Positions 42,672 through 51,649 of a stretch of DNA of 64,000 bases are shown one piece after another (position 1 is the stretch's first letter; each line of letters opens with the position of its first letter). The stretch is from the NCBI RefSeq assembly GCF_013362815.1, contig NZ_JABFVK010000030.1, positions 1 through 64,000 on the forward strand. The letters are read 5' to 3'. The notes beneath the pieces are model-generated. The model saw nothing but the letters and a program-made list of their open reading frames with translations, made no database searches and had not been told where the DNA came from. This DNA is from Hamadaea sp. GTDB lineage: Bacteria; Actinomycetota; Actinomycetes; Mycobacteriales; Micromonosporaceae. The position numbers and the translations under genes were made by a program.

Positions 42672-43835
42672 TCAGAGCTGAGCGACCACATCGAACTCGA
42701 GACCGCGCGCCTCAGCCAGATAAATTCGCTGGCCGACGTGCCTGCGGCGTAATCTCAACAAGCCGCGGGGACCTTCGTAGGACACCGCGCCCGCGCTGGC
42801 TCCGATCGCCTGCACATCCAGCGACCGCGCCTGTTCGATGAGGGCCGACAGCAGGAGGACACCCTCGTAACAGGACTCGCCGAGACTGCCGAGTGGCGGA
42901 GCGTCCACCCCGAAACGGCGCGCATACAGACCGTGGAAGTCGAGATTCTCGGCCGTCACCAGGGACGCGAAGAAGCCGGCCGCGCTGTACAGCCCGCTGG
43001 TCGCCGTCACTCCACTGCCGAGCAACATGTTCTCGTCCATGAGCGTGCTCAGGCGTACGCAGCGCCCGTCGAGGCCGCTCCGGGCGAAGGCCCGGTTGAA
43101 CCGCACGGCGTCATTGCCCACCAGGAGCATCAGCACCGCGTCGGCGTCGGACTCCTCGACGCGCCGCAGGACCGAGGTGAAGTCGTGTGTTCCCAACGGG
43201 ACATATGCCTCGCCGCAGATCCGCGCTTCACCACGAGCGGCGTAGCCGCGCGCGGCCACGGCTGTTCGGCGGGGCCAGACGTAGTCGTTGCCGACGATGA
43301 ACCAACGGCGTAAGCCCAGTTCCCCGGTCAGTGTCGACATCGCCGGAGCCAGCTGGATGTCCGGCGTCTCGCTCGTCAGGAACACACCGTCGGTATGCTC
43401 ACCGCCTTCGTAGAGCGCGGTGTACACGTAAGGCACCCGATGCGCGATGCGGGGAGCCAGCGACTGCCGGACCGACGAGATGTGCCAGCCCGTCACTCCG
43501 TGCACAGCGCCGACGGACACCAACGCCTCGACTTCGGCGGCGACTCGGTTCGGCGGCGCGCCCCCGTCGACCGTCACGAGCCGCAGTTCCCGGCCCAACA
43601 CCCCGCCCGCCCGATTGACCTGCTCAACCGCCAGTTCAGCGCACAACTCGCAGCTAGGCCCGAAGATTCCGGCTGGGCCTCGTAGTGGCACGACCAGGGC
43701 CACACCGATCGTCGCGCTCGTCACGTCCCACAGCTCCGCCGGTGGACGAGCAGGCGGATCCGGCAGTCCGGACGTCCCCGGACCGCCGACCGCCCAGTCG
43801 TCGCGCATAGCGACATGCTTCCGGCTGCTACGCAT
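42672..43835 (-). CDS. AmiC/UrtA-like cytoplasmic ligand-binding protein (probable amide/urea sensor)
   Basis: A 387-residue protein of the periplasmic-binding-protein type-1 family, related to AmiC and UrtA: VALVVPLRGPAGIFGPSCEL, VGAVHGVTGWHISSVRQSLA, FIVGNDYVWPRRTAVAARGY, EAYVPLGTHDFTSVL. It has no signal peptide or lipobox, so it should stay in the cytoplasm, as AmiC does when it holds the antiterminator AmiR. No ANTAR-type AmiR partner is in the window. Position just upstream of urtA, same strand, suggests it reports urea or short amides to control this block. The start at 43835 is uncertain; the in-frame ATG at 43808 is an alternative. Confidence 0.8.
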   Translation of the reverse strand: MRSSRKHVAMRDDWAVGGPGTSGLPDPPARPPAELWDVTSATIGVALVVPLRGPAGIFGPSCELCAELAVEQVNRAGGVLGRELRLVTVDGGAPPNRVAAEVEALVSVGAVHGVTGWHISSVRQSLAPRIAHRVPYVYTALYEGGEHTDGVFLTSETPDIQLAPAMSTLTGELGLRRWFIVGNDYVWPRRTAVAARGYAARGEARICGEAYVPLGTHDFTSVLRRVEESDADAVLMLLVGNDAVRFNRAFARSGLDGRCVRLSTLMDENMLLGSGVTATSGLYSAAGFFASLVTAENLDFHGLYARRFGVDAPPLGSLGESCYEGVLLLSALIEQARSLDVQAIGASAGAVSYEGPRGLLRLRRRHVGQRIYLAEARGLEFDVVAQL

Positions 43836-43906
43836 GATCTCCAGAGCCCTCCTGGCAACTGCGGCCGTTCTGTAGCATGATTCTGCTCGCGAGCCTGAGG
43901 AGCGCC

Positions 43907-44356
43907 ATGCCTGTCCCGCCCCCGCATCAGCCTGCCGACCTCGCCCGCCTGCTGACCCGGGCTGAGCGGCTGGTGAGCCGCCGGATGCTCCCGATTCTCG
44001 CCGCCGAGGACGTCACCACCGAGGGCTGGCGGGTCATCAGCTTGCTCGCCGACGGTGCCGGTCATCCGATGACAGACCTCTCCGAGCAGGCGTTCCTGCC
44101 ACCGGCAACGCTCACGAAGCTGATCGATCGGCTCGTGGACGACAACGTGGTGTATCGCCGCGTCGACGACGTGGACCGACGGCGGATCCGGGCCCACCTG
44201 ACGCCCCGCGGACGCCGGCTGCACAACCGCATAAGCGACCGGCTCGAGGCCGACTTGTCCACGTTGCCGCTCTCCGACACGGACCGAAGCCTGCTCGAGC
44301 AGCTGCTGGCCGGACTCACCGGCGCGCTCGACGCCACCACCATGGCGTCCGCCTGA
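43907..44356 (+). CDS. MarR-family transcriptional regulator
   Basis: A 149-residue winged-helix regulator. The DNA-binding part reads VISLLADGAGHPMTDLSEQA, LPPATLTKLIDRLVDDNVVY, then the wing RRVDDVDRRRIRAHLTPRGR, followed by dimerisation helices. The ATG at 43907 has GAGGAG six bases upstream. It is divergent from the AmiC-like gene (71-base gap) and may control it, or the tautomerase-like coding sequence that begins at its own stop codon. Confidence 0.88.
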   Translation: MPVPPPHQPADLARLLTRAERLVSRRMLPILAAEDVTTEGWRVISLLADGAGHPMTDLSEQAFLPPATLTKLIDRLVDDNVVYRRVDDVDRRRIRAHLTPRGRRLHNRISDRLEADLSTLPLSDTDRSLLEQLLAGLTGALDATTMASA

Positions 44357-44703
44357 CCGGCCGGGAGACCGCCCTGATCGAGAAACTGACCGTCGCGGTC
44401 GTCGCCGTCTACGGCGAGTGGGCTCGGAGCATCGCAGACGTGCGGCTGATCGGCCTACCGCCCGGCCGTTGGGGCATCGGCGGCGTACCGGCGCAATCCC
44501 CGTCGCCCAGCGTCACCTTCGGCATCAAGGAAGGCGTGTTCGATCGCCCTGACGCCGACGAGATCGTGGCCCGCCTCGTCTCCGGGGTCACCGACGCCAT
44601 CGCCGACGTAGTCGGTGAGCGCGTCCGCGACGGTGTCCTGATCGAATTCGTGGGCACGCCGGCCGGGCGGACCGGGCTCGGCGGAGTGGTCGTCACACCC
44701 TGA
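44353..44703 (+). CDS. Tautomerase-like protein, 5' end uncertain or truncated
   Basis: From 44353 the frame reads LTGRETALIEKLTVAVVAVY, then IGLPPGRWGIGG, and ends GVVVTP. This is like two fused 4-oxalocrotonate-tautomerase repeats (helix, then P-x-W-G-I-G-G; second repeat TFGIKEGVFDRPDADEIVAR). Codon use is plainly coding from the MarR stop onward. Yet the only standard start is a GTG at 44440, which would cut off the first helix, and no ATG or GTG lies further upstream before noncoding-looking sequence. The N-terminal catalytic Pro and first strand are not visible. A CTG start overlapping the MarR stop, or a truncated gene, are the options. Confidence 0.55.
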   Translation: MTGRETALIEKLTVAVVAVYGEWARSIADVRLIGLPPGRWGIGGVPAQSPSPSVTFGIKEGVFDRPDADEIVARLVSGVTDAIADVVGERVRDGVLIEFVGTPAGRTGLGGVVVTP

Positions 44704-44711
44704 ACACCGAT

Positions 44712-44760
44712 CGGGGCGGCCCGCTCCGGCGAAGTCTCCGCCGGAATGCGAGCCGCCCCG
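44712..44760. terminator. Bidirectional hairpin between converging genes
   Basis: CGGGGCGGC and GCCGCCCCG (nine bases) enclose an inner CCGGCG/CGCCGG stem. It lies between the tautomerase-like and LUD gene stops. Confidence 0.7.
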
Positions 44761-44772
44761 GGCCTCGCTCGG

Positions 44773-45399
44773 TCAGAAGCCGATGGCTTCCCGCAGCAGC
44801 AGGACGGTGCCGCGCCCGGGCTGGGGCTCGGCGTTCAGCACGAGCAGCCGGTTGACCGCACTGGGCTTCCCGTACGCCTTCAGCGCGCGCTCGTTCTCCA
44901 GCGGAAGGCAGTGCTCTTCGACCCGCCGTAGCGCGCTCGCGAGATCGGGCACGACCTTCTGCGCACCGACGATCCAGATCGCCCGCGCGGCCGCCCCTGA
45001 GTAGCCGGCCAGCTGGCTGCCGGTCATCGAGGCGGCCACCAGCGAACCGGTCTCGGTCACGGCGGCGACACTGCCGACGATGACGTCGGGGCAGGCGAGC
45101 AACTGCCAGATCTCGGTCAACTGCGTACCGCGGTCCATGGTGCGCGTGCGGGCCTTGACCGACTCGTATCTGCCGCTGGCGTTGAGGTCGTCGTCGATGC
45201 CGGACAGACGCAGCGTCTCGCTCGCCCCGGTGAACACGAGCGCGCCCTCGGGGATCAGTTCCCCCACCCGCGTACGCGCCGCGGCAGCGTCTTCGAGGAT
45301 CTCGACGGTGAACCCGTGCGCGGTCAGCGCCACCGCCGCCCGCTCCAGACTCGCCGCAGCCGCCGCGACCGGCGGCGTCTCCGAAATTGCAGTGGTCAT
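44773..45399 (-). CDS. LUD-domain (LutC/YkgG-like) protein
   Basis: A 208-residue protein of the LUD family, whose members include the lactate-utilisation subunit LutC. Characteristic stretches are LIPEGALVFTGASETLRLSG, CPDVIVGSVAAVTETGSLVA, IWIVGAQKVVPDLASALRRV and an Arg-rich end. No LutA or LutB genes are adjacent, so it acts alone or with distant partners. The start ATG at 45399 is preferred (AAAGG ten bases upstream); the ATG at 45408 is too close to that site. It lies 34 bases after the secreted CrtC/AttH-like gene, in the same direction. Confidence 0.82.
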   Translation of the reverse strand: MTTAISETPPVAAAAASLERAAVALTAHGFTVEILEDAAAARTRVGELIPEGALVFTGASETLRLSGIDDDLNASGRYESVKARTRTMDRGTQLTEIWQLLACPDVIVGSVAAVTETGSLVAASMTGSQLAGYSGAAARAIWIVGAQKVVPDLASALRRVEEHCLPLENERALKAYGKPSAVNRLLVLNAEPQPGRGTVLLLREAIGF

Positions 45400-45433
45400 C
45401 ACATGCATGCCTTTCGTCGTGCCGGACCGCGGT

Positions 45434-46495
45434 CTACGACCAATTGCCGAGCTGCTCGACGTACGCCTGTCCGCTGATCTGCTTGCCGTGATAGCGGCCG
45501 GTCACGCCGGCCGCGCCCTCGAAGATCCCGCCGAACGACTGGATCTCCTGGCCCGGGATCGCGACGACGGTGAGCGCGGTGTCCAGCCCGGGAATCGTCA
45601 CGGTCCAGCGGGTTCCGTAGCGCTTTCCGGTCGTGGGGCTGGTCCACCAGTCGCCGGTGCCGCCCGCGAGCGGCGTGACCGCGACGATCTCGTGCGTACC
45701 GTTGGGCCGCAGCACAGTCGCGTATGAGTGCTCGCCCGTGCGGTCGAGGATGTCCCAGAAGTTGATCGTGTCTCCGTTGGACAACTGGAGTGCCATCCAC
45801 GTCCACTTGTCGTTGGTGGTCCAGTCCCACGTGCCCCACTGGCGGTCCAACCAGGACTGCCCGGTCACCTGGTACGCCGTACCGCCGACGGTCACGGTTC
45901 CCCGGGAGACGAGACGAGGCAGCGAGTAGTAGTAGCTGGTGCCGCCGAGGAACGGCATGAGGCCGGTCCCGTTGTTGTACATCGCCGGGCCCGCCGCGCT
46001 CAGCGTCAGGTCGACCGTTCCGGCGGGCAGGGTGGCGTGCAGGCGCATGGCGTCGGTGGGACCCGACAGGGTCGCCGACGGCACCCGCACGTCGAGTTCG
46101 GTGGCCGAGAAACTCGTCTGATCGACCGGATAGACCTGGCTCTGCGTGTAGTACTGGCCGGTGGTCTTGTCGGTGATGGCGATCAGGGTCCGGGGCGTCG
46201 CACCGGCGACGATCTGGACCTCGTACCCGAACTCGTGGCCGTGGGCGTTGAGGTGGCCCACGACGTACCACCACTCCTGCGGCGCGTCCGGGTGCGCGGC
46301 CTGGTCGGCCGGCAGCTGGGCGAACGTCGGGAACGCCGGTGCTGACGTCGCCGACAGGGCCGTCGTTGCGGGCGCGGCGGTCGTGGCGAGCCGGCTGGAC
46401 TGCGCGGTCGCCGGCATCGTCGCCGTGGCGGCGGTGACGGCCAGCGCCGAGAGCGCGACCGCGACGACGGCCGCCTTTGATCGATGACTTCGCAC
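45434..46495 (-). CDS. Secreted AttH/CrtC-superfamily lipocalin-like protein
   Basis: A 353-residue exported protein. Signal peptide about 1-32 (AAVVAVALSALAVTAATATM). The mature part begins with the family motif QEWWYVVGHLNAHGHEFGYE and contains QSWLDRQWGTWDW and WMALQLSNGDTINFWDI. The AttH/CrtC superfamily includes carotenoid 1,2-hydratase and diverse secreted isomerase-like proteins, so no reaction is assigned. The start is the GTG at 46495, five bases after AGGAG. It is divergent from the LacI gene with a 310-base gap. Confidence 0.8.
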   Translation of the reverse strand: MRSHRSKAAVVAVALSALAVTAATATMPATAQSSRLATTAAPATTALSATSAPAFPTFAQLPADQAAHPDAPQEWWYVVGHLNAHGHEFGYEVQIVAGATPRTLIAITDKTTGQYYTQSQVYPVDQTSFSATELDVRVPSATLSGPTDAMRLHATLPAGTVDLTLSAAGPAMYNNGTGLMPFLGGTSYYYSLPRLVSRGTVTVGGTAYQVTGQSWLDRQWGTWDWTTNDKWTWMALQLSNGDTINFWDILDRTGEHSYATVLRPNGTHEIVAVTPLAGGTGDWWTSPTTGKRYGTRWTVTIPGLDTALTVVAIPGQEIQSFGGIFEGAAGVTGRYHGKQISGQAYVEQLGNWS

Positions 46496-46805
46496 TTCTA
46501 CTCCTAGCGAAGGGGGGTTGGACAAGCGAGAACACGCAGGCGAGAAGGCCTGGATTCGCTTGTGACCAGTCTTCTGGGAGTCACGGGCGAAGATCAACGA
46601 TGTTTGTTGGATGGCTGCCATAACGAGGACTTATCCATCCGGGCCCTCAGCCGCCGCCGGATGGTGGTTGCTGCTTGCGCATCATCCCGGGATATCGCGG
46701 CTATTCCCGCGTGGAATACCGCCTTGTCCCGGATAACGCGAGGGGTAATCCGTAGGCGTTCCAGCCGACCGCTGCGCGGAGGCGCTCCTGCGTACACTCG
46801 CTGCC
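46496..46805. promoter_or_regulatory. 310-base divergent promoter region (AttH/CrtC-like and LacI)
   Basis: No gene seen. It holds the inverted repeat TATTCC-CGCGT-GGAATA (46702-46718), a TCCCGGGA palindrome (46685-46692) and the -10-like TACACT at 46793-46798. The TATTCC dyad is the best operator candidate. Confidence 0.45.
46793..46798 (+). promoter_or_regulatory. -10 element TACACT, leaderless start of LacI copy 3
   Basis: TACACT then CGCTGCC then ATG at 46806, without a ribosome site. Confidence 0.45.
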
Positions 46806-47834
46806 ATGTCGGAGAGCCCCGCACCCTACCGGCGACGGCGCGGTGGCGACCTGTCCGTCACGGCGATCGCCGAACTCGCGGGCGTCTCGGCACCCACTGT
46901 GTCCAAAGTGCTCAATGGCCGGGCCGGCATCAGCGAGGAGACCCGCCGCCGCGTGGAAGCCCTGCTGCGGGACCACGGCTTCCGCAAGTCGACGCCCGCC
47001 CGGTCGACGCGCCATCTCGAAGTCGTGTTCCACGGCATGCTGAGTTCGATCGCGATGGAGGTCATGCGCGGCATCGAGGTGGTCGCCACCGCGCAGGAGA
47101 TGACCTTCGGGTACCTGGAAGTTCTCCGGCGAGCCAAAACGGGCCCGCTCTGGGTGGACGCCCTGCTCATCCGGCAGCCTGCCGCGGTGATCGCGGTCTC
47201 CTCGGCCATCACCGCCGAACATCGCGAGACCCTGATGGCGAACGGCATCCCACTGGTCGCCCTCGACCCCACCAGCGACCTGCTCAGCACCGTCTCCGTC
47301 GGTTCGACGAACTGGAGCGGCGCGCTCAACGCCACCCGGCACCTGCTCGATCTCGGCCATCGGCGCATCGGCGTGCTCTCCGGACCGGCCAAGGACCTCT
47401 CGGCCCGGGCTCGCCTGGACGGCGTGCGTGCCGCGATGGATGCTGCGGGCGTACCGTTCGACAAGCAGCTGCTGCGAAACGGCTTGTTCAGCTTCGAGCA
47501 GGGCCGCGACCTCGCGCTCCAACTGTTACGCCGCTCCGAACCGCCTACTGCCGTCGTCTGTGGCAACGATCTTCAGGCGCTGGGCGTCTACGAGGCCGCC
47601 CGGCTGGCCGGGCTGCGCATACCCGAGCAGCTCAGCGTCGTCGGGTTCGACGACGTCGAACAGGCCGCCTGGTGCGCGCCGCCGCTGACCACGGTGCGCC
47701 AGCCGTTCGCGGCGATGGGCGCCGCCGCCGCGGAGTTCGCCGTCGCCCTGGCCGCCGGGCAGACCCCGAAACAGACCCGCGTCGAACTCGCCACGACCCT
47801 CGTCGTGCGGGGCAGCACCGCGCCGCCGGCGTGA
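46806..47834 (+). CDS. LacI-family transcriptional regulator (near GH9)
   Basis: A 342-residue regulator with helix-turn-helix VTAIAELAGVSAPTVSKVL and hinge NGRAGISEETRRRVEALL. The effector domain includes RIGVLSGPAKDLSARARLDG and SVVGFDDVEQAAWCAPPLTT. It differs clearly from the two LacI proteins of the alpha-glucan locus. It converges on GH9, so it does not share a promoter with it. By branch it resembles LacI/XylR regulators of plant-polysaccharide genes; the target is unknown and could be the divergent AttH/CrtC-like gene. Confidence 0.9.
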   Translation: MSESPAPYRRRRGGDLSVTAIAELAGVSAPTVSKVLNGRAGISEETRRRVEALLRDHGFRKSTPARSTRHLEVVFHGMLSSIAMEVMRGIEVVATAQEMTFGYLEVLRRAKTGPLWVDALLIRQPAAVIAVSSAITAEHRETLMANGIPLVALDPTSDLLSTVSVGSTNWSGALNATRHLLDLGHRRIGVLSGPAKDLSARARLDGVRAAMDAAGVPFDKQLLRNGLFSFEQGRDLALQLLRRSEPPTAVVCGNDLQALGVYEAARLAGLRIPEQLSVVGFDDVEQAAWCAPPLTTVRQPFAAMGAAAAEFAVALAAGQTPKQTRVELATTLVVRGSTAPPA

Positions 47835-47848
47835 GGTTCCCGCTCGTG

Positions 47849-47881
47849 AGCCAGCTCGGCCCGCACGGGGCCGAGCTGGCT
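47849..47881. terminator. Bidirectional hairpin between LacI and GH9 genes
   Basis: AGCCAGCTCGGCCC and GGGCCGAGCTGGCT form a perfect 14-base stem with a five-base loop, 15 bases after the LacI stop. Confidence 0.75.
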
Positions 47882-47923
47882 GCGATCCTGCTACGCCAGT
47901 CACGATGACTCAGGCGGAGCCGA

Positions 47924-50900
47924 TCACGGTCCGGTGCAGGGTGTTCCGTTGAGGGTCACCAGCGCCGGTTTCGGATTGGCGTACGTAGCGCTCGTTGTCG
48001 CATTGAAGCCGACGTAAGCGGTAGCACCCGGCTGCAGTCGGGCGTTGTAGGACTCGTTGGCGGCCGAGACGACGGCACCGGACTGGGTCACCCGGCCCAT
48101 CCAGCCTTCCCGGATCTTCTGGTCACCGGTGAAGGCGAACCGGATCGTCCAGCCGTCGACCGTGGTCGTACCCGTGTTGGTGACCGCCAGCTGGGCGGTG
48201 AAGCCCGAGCCGTCGGCCCAGGGACCGTAGTTGTCGTAGGTCACCCGGCAGGCCGGTCCCCCGGTCGGCTGGGCTGCGCCTTGGTCGGCGAGGAACGACG
48301 ACAGCCACGCCAGCGAGGAGTTCCAGTTGATCGCCACCTCGTTGGTCGCGTACGAGTTGATGTCGTCGACGTAGCAGAACATCGGCTTGCACCCGGCCAG
48401 CAGCTTCTGCGCGAACGGATCGTCCAGGCCCGCGTTCGCACCACCGGCGAGCGATCCGGCGGGCGGGTGCGGCAGGGCCGCGTTCAGCTGGTGGCTGTAG
48501 ATGCGCGTGTGCTGGTTCTCCGACGCGTGCTCACCCCAGCCGGTCACATAGGACTGGTTGAGGGCGTTGCGGCCGAGGATGTAATCCATCGCCTCGACCG
48601 CGCCGTTGCGGTACGCGGCCACGCCGGACAGGTCGTACGCGGTCGCGAGGACGATCGCGTTGTTGATGACGTTGCTGTTGCCGCCCCAGAAGTACGATCC
48701 GGCCGAGCCGGGCATGGGCAGCCCGTAGGCCTGACCGGCCTGGGTGGCGAGGTACGCGTCGGCGGCGGTCAGCACCGACTGGCGTACGCGGGACTTGTCC
48801 GCCGCCGGCAGACCGCTCGGGACGGTGGCGAGGTCGAGCCGGCCCAGGGCGGCGGTGCTGCCCCAGCTGAACCCGGTCGCGCTGAACACGTCGCCGGTGT
48901 GGTGGCTCGACGCGGTGACGTCGGCGAGGTATGCCGCCGCACCGGTGCTCAGGTACAGCTCGGCCGCAGCCCAGTAGAACTCGTCGCTGACGTCGTTGTC
49001 GCTGTAGGTACCGCCGCCGTTGCCGTCGTTCGGGTCGGCGTACATCGCCGGGTGGGCCTTCGCCGCCGCGTACGCCTTCTTCGCCGCCGCCAACGCGCGA
49101 TCGGCGAACGCCTTGTCGTACGGGGCGAACAGCCGAGCGCCCTGGGCGGCCACCGCTGCGAGGTTGAGAGTGGCCGCCGTGGACGGCGGATGAAGCTCAC
49201 GCGGCTGCGGATCGTCCTGCGGCTGCAACGGCAGGCCGGTCCAGTTCCGGTCGTGGACCTTGTGGTGGACCATCCCGGCCAGCGCCTGACCGTCCGGGAC
49301 CTGCATACGCAGCAGGAACTCCAGCTCCCAGCGCGCCTCGTCGAGCACGTCCGGCACCTTGTTGCCCCGTTCGGGCAGGCGCAGCGTCGAGTCGCCGAGT
49401 CCCGCACCGAACCGGCCGGTCACCCCGGTCTTCGTCCGCTCGTACGCACTCAGCAGCTGCGCCGTCGCGATGCCGCCGTTGACCACGTACTTGCCGTGGT
49501 CACCGGCGTCGTACCAGCCACCGCGTACGTCGAGCCGGTAGTCGCACACACCCGTCTGGCACGGCACGTCGACATCCCCCTGGTTGGGGGCCACGCCGAC
49601 GTGCCCGGCCGGGCGAGCGTACTGGTCGCCGACGAGCGAACCGTCGATGGCGATGCCACTGCGCTGGATGTAGAAGAACTGCAGGGAATCCGAGCGCAGC
49701 TGCTGATACACCGCGCCGATGTCGAACGGATGACTGGTCTGCCCGTCGGCCACTAGCGTGAACCCGGTTCCGGCCGTGGCGTACCCGCTGAAGTCGATCG
49801 TGTGGACGTTCTGCCCGGAAGCGGCGTCGAGACCGCGCGGCGTGGTCTGGCCGGAGGCGACGACGGAGCCCGCGCTGCTGCGCAGTTCCCACGGCAGTGC
49901 GGTGGTCGCGTCGGTGACCAGCGTGGCGTGCTTGGGGCCGGTCGGCAGGTAGCCCACCTGGTTGACGCGCACCCGCGGACCGGTGTCCGGGACGTAGGGC
50001 GGCTCCTCCTCGCCGCCGAGCAGCGAGACGTTGTCGACGCACAGCGTGTAGGCCGCGGTGTTGCCGCCCACCTGGAAGGCGACCTGCGCGGCGTCGGTGT
50101 CCTCGGTGGCGGTGAAGGTGTACGCGAAGTGCCCACCGGCCGCGGTCATCGGGATGTCGCGCGCGAAATACGAGGTGTACGGCGAAGCGCCGAGCTGGAC
50201 GACGACTCGCACGGTGGCACCGGGATCGGCGGAGGCGTCGAAGGAGAACGCGTATTCGTGCCCGGCGAGCAGCGACACGTCGTTCTGGCCGAGCCCGGCG
50301 TCCCACGGATTGGCCAGCCCGCTCGGCACGGTGGTGCACAGGCGTCCGTCCACGACACCGGTTCCCGTGGTGCCGTAGGTGTACCAGCCGGAGGTTCCGT
50401 CGCCGAAGTCGCCGTTGTCGACCTGCTCGGCGCCGCCGCCGCCGGGAGTGGCATCCACACTGGACAGGGAGACGTCGTCGACGCAGAAGGTGTACGCCGT
50501 GGCCGCGCCGAGCTGGAAGGTCAGCGTGCCGTTGGCCGAGTCGAGCCCGGCCGTGAAGGTGTAGGTGAACGTCTGCGCCGTGGGCGTGAGCGCGACGTCG
50601 CGGGACAGTGCGGCCGTGTACGGCGCTTCGTTGAGCTGGACGTTGGCCTTGACGGTGGTCGCGACGCTGGCCGAGGCGGCGAAGCGCAGCGTGTAGTCGG
50701 CCCCGTCGATCAGCGGTACGCCGTTGTAGCCGACGCTGACATCCCACGGGTTGGCGCTGCCGGACGGGACGTCCGCGCACATCCGTCCAGAGTCGACGGT
50801 GAGGGCGGTGTTGGCGGTCGCCCACCACGGGTCGGTGCCCGTGTCGAACGAGCCGTTCGAGATGTGCTCGACCGGCGCCGCCTGAGCGGGCGCTGCCGAG

Positions 50901-50971
50901 GTGCTGGCCGAGATGATGGCGAGCAAGGCGGCGCCGAGCGCACCACCGATCCGCCGGAAGGCATGAGACAT
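47924..50971 (-). CDS. Secreted GH9 cellulase: CBM4/9 x2, CelD_N Ig, GH9, CBM2
   Basis: A 1015-residue modular endo- or exo-glucanase. Signal peptide 1-32 ([20 protein letters not shown]). Two CBM4/9 modules (about 34-175 and 185-325) begin [14 protein letters not shown] and [14 protein letters not shown]. An Ig-like CelD_N domain (about 342-432) begins [20 protein letters not shown]. The GH9 barrel (about 440-895) has [17 protein letters not shown] (catalytic Asp pair), [11 protein letters not shown] and acid Glu in [18 protein letters not shown]-terminal CBM2 (about 910-1015) ends [10 protein letters not shown]. The ATG at 50971 is chosen for its signal peptide. A perfect CebR box lies 36 bases upstream, so induction by cello-oligosaccharides is likely. 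Confidence 0.95.
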   Translation of the reverse strand: MSHAFRRIGGALGAALLAIISASTSAAPAQAAPVEHISNGSFDTGTDPWWATANTALTVDSGRMCADVPSGSANPWDVSVGYNGVPLIDGADYTLRFAASASVATTVKANVQLNEAPYTAALSRDVALTPTAQTFTYTFTAGLDSANGTLTFQLGAATAYTFCVDDVSLSSVDATPGGGGAEQVDNGDFGDGTSGWYTYGTTGTGVVDGRLCTTVPSGLANPWDAGLGQNDVSLLAGHEYAFSFDASADPGATVRVVVQLGASPYTSYFARDIPMTAAGGHFAYTFTATEDTDAAQVAFQVGGNTAAYTLCVDNVSLLGGEEEPPYVPDTGPRVRVNQVGYLPTGPKHATLVTDATTALPWELRSSAGSVVASGQTTPRGLDAASGQNVHTIDFSGYATAGTGFTLVADGQTSHPFDIGAVYQQLRSDSLQFFYIQRSGIAIDGSLVGDQYARPAGHVGVAPNQGDVDVPCQTGVCDYRLDVRGGWYDAGDHGKYVVNGGIATAQLLSAYERTKTGVTGRFGAGLGDSTLRLPERGNKVPDVLDEARWELEFLLRMQVPDGQALAGMVHHKVHDRNWTGLPLQPQDDPQPRELHPPSTAATLNLAAVAAQGARLFAPYDKAFADRALAAAKKAYAAAKAHPAMYADPNDGNGGGTYSDNDVSDEFYWAAAELYLSTGAAAYLADVTASSHHTGDVFSATGFSWGSTAALGRLDLATVPSGLPAADKSRVRQSVLTAADAYLATQAGQAYGLPMPGSAGSYFWGGNSNVINNAIVLATAYDLSGVAAYRNGAVEAMDYILGRNALNQSYVTGWGEHASENQHTRIYSHQLNAALPHPPAGSLAGGANAGLDDPFAQKLLAGCKPMFCYVDDINSYATNEVAINWNSSLAWLSSFLADQGAAQPTGGPACRVTYDNYGPWADGSGFTAQLAVTNTGTTTVDGWTIRFAFTGDQKIREGWMGRVTQSGAVVSAANESYNARLQPGATAYVGFNATTSATYANPKPALVTLNGTPCTGP

Positions 50972-51007
50972 GGGGCGGTCCCTTCCCGGAAAGTCGCGCT
51001 GAGAGAA

Positions 51008-51021
51008 TGGGAGCGCTCCCA
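51008..51021. promoter_or_regulatory. Perfect CebR-type operator TGGGAGCGCTCCCA
   Basis: The exact 14-base palindrome bound by CebR/CelR repressors of cellulase genes in Streptomyces and Thermobifida, placed 37 bases before the GH9 ATG. Confidence 0.85.
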
Positions 51022-51146
51022 GCATTCTGGGCATGTTGCCAGCCTTCGCAGCGCATGTCAATCGATGGCCACCGTTCGCTCGCGGCATCGCCTACCGTTT
51101 CCTATCGCACGGGCACCATCTCGACATGAACGGGTGAGAGAGCTCT

Positions 51147-51647
51147 TTGACCAGGCTCCAGCAGTCGGCGTACGACGCACAGCTGGCGGCGAGCTTGCCG
51201 GCCAGCCGGCTCGGCCTCGAACTACTCGTCCCGAGGGACGGTGCGATAGCCCTCCAGGACTGCGCTCGCTACCTCGCCGTCGTTCAGCGGCTCGGCTGGT
51301 TCACCGCCGCGTTTCCAGCCCACGATGCACCCGTCACCGTGGTGGGCGGCCGGGGAAGGAGTCACGCCGACGCCGCCGAGCGCCGAATCAAGATCGCCGC
51401 GGCCGATCGGCGGGACGTCAGCCGGTGTGAACACGCGTGCCTGCATGAACTCGCCCACCTCGTCACCTCGGACGTCGAGGCCGACGGCCGGCTGCGCGAA
51501 CCCAGACTCGGCCGCGGCAGCAGCAAAGGACACCATCACGCGTGGCGGGCGAACTTCGTGCTGATGGTCCGGATGACCGCCGGGAAGCAGGCTGCGGCGC
51601 GGCTGCGCCGGGAGTTCGACCAATGGGGCCTGCCCACGGCGAAGTAG
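51147..51647 (+). CDS. Putative zinc metallohydrolase (TIGR04338-like)
   Basis: A 166-residue protein with a zincin-type motif HELAH at about residue 100 in CLHELAHLVTSDVE, followed by a downstream HHHAWRANFVLMV that may supply a third ligand. This pattern and length fit the actinobacterial putative metallohydrolase family TIGR04338. No signal peptide, so cytoplasmic. The start is a TTG at 51147 after GAGAGAG; no better start is in frame. It lies divergent from GH9 and is probably unrelated to cellulose. Confidence 0.75.
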   Translation: MTRLQQSAYDAQLAASLPASRLGLELLVPRDGAIALQDCARYLAVVQRLGWFTAAFPAHDAPVTVVGGRGRSHADAAERRIKIAAADRRDVSRCEHACLHELAHLVTSDVEADGRLREPRLGRGSSKGHHHAWRANFVLMVRMTAGKQAAARLRREFDQWGLPTAK

Positions 51648-51649
51648 CG

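Noticed and set aside
43907-44703. MarR-tautomerase fusion by frameshift
   Set aside because: MarR ends at a normal length with a typical C-terminal helix, so its stop is natural; the problem lies in the 5' end of the following gene.
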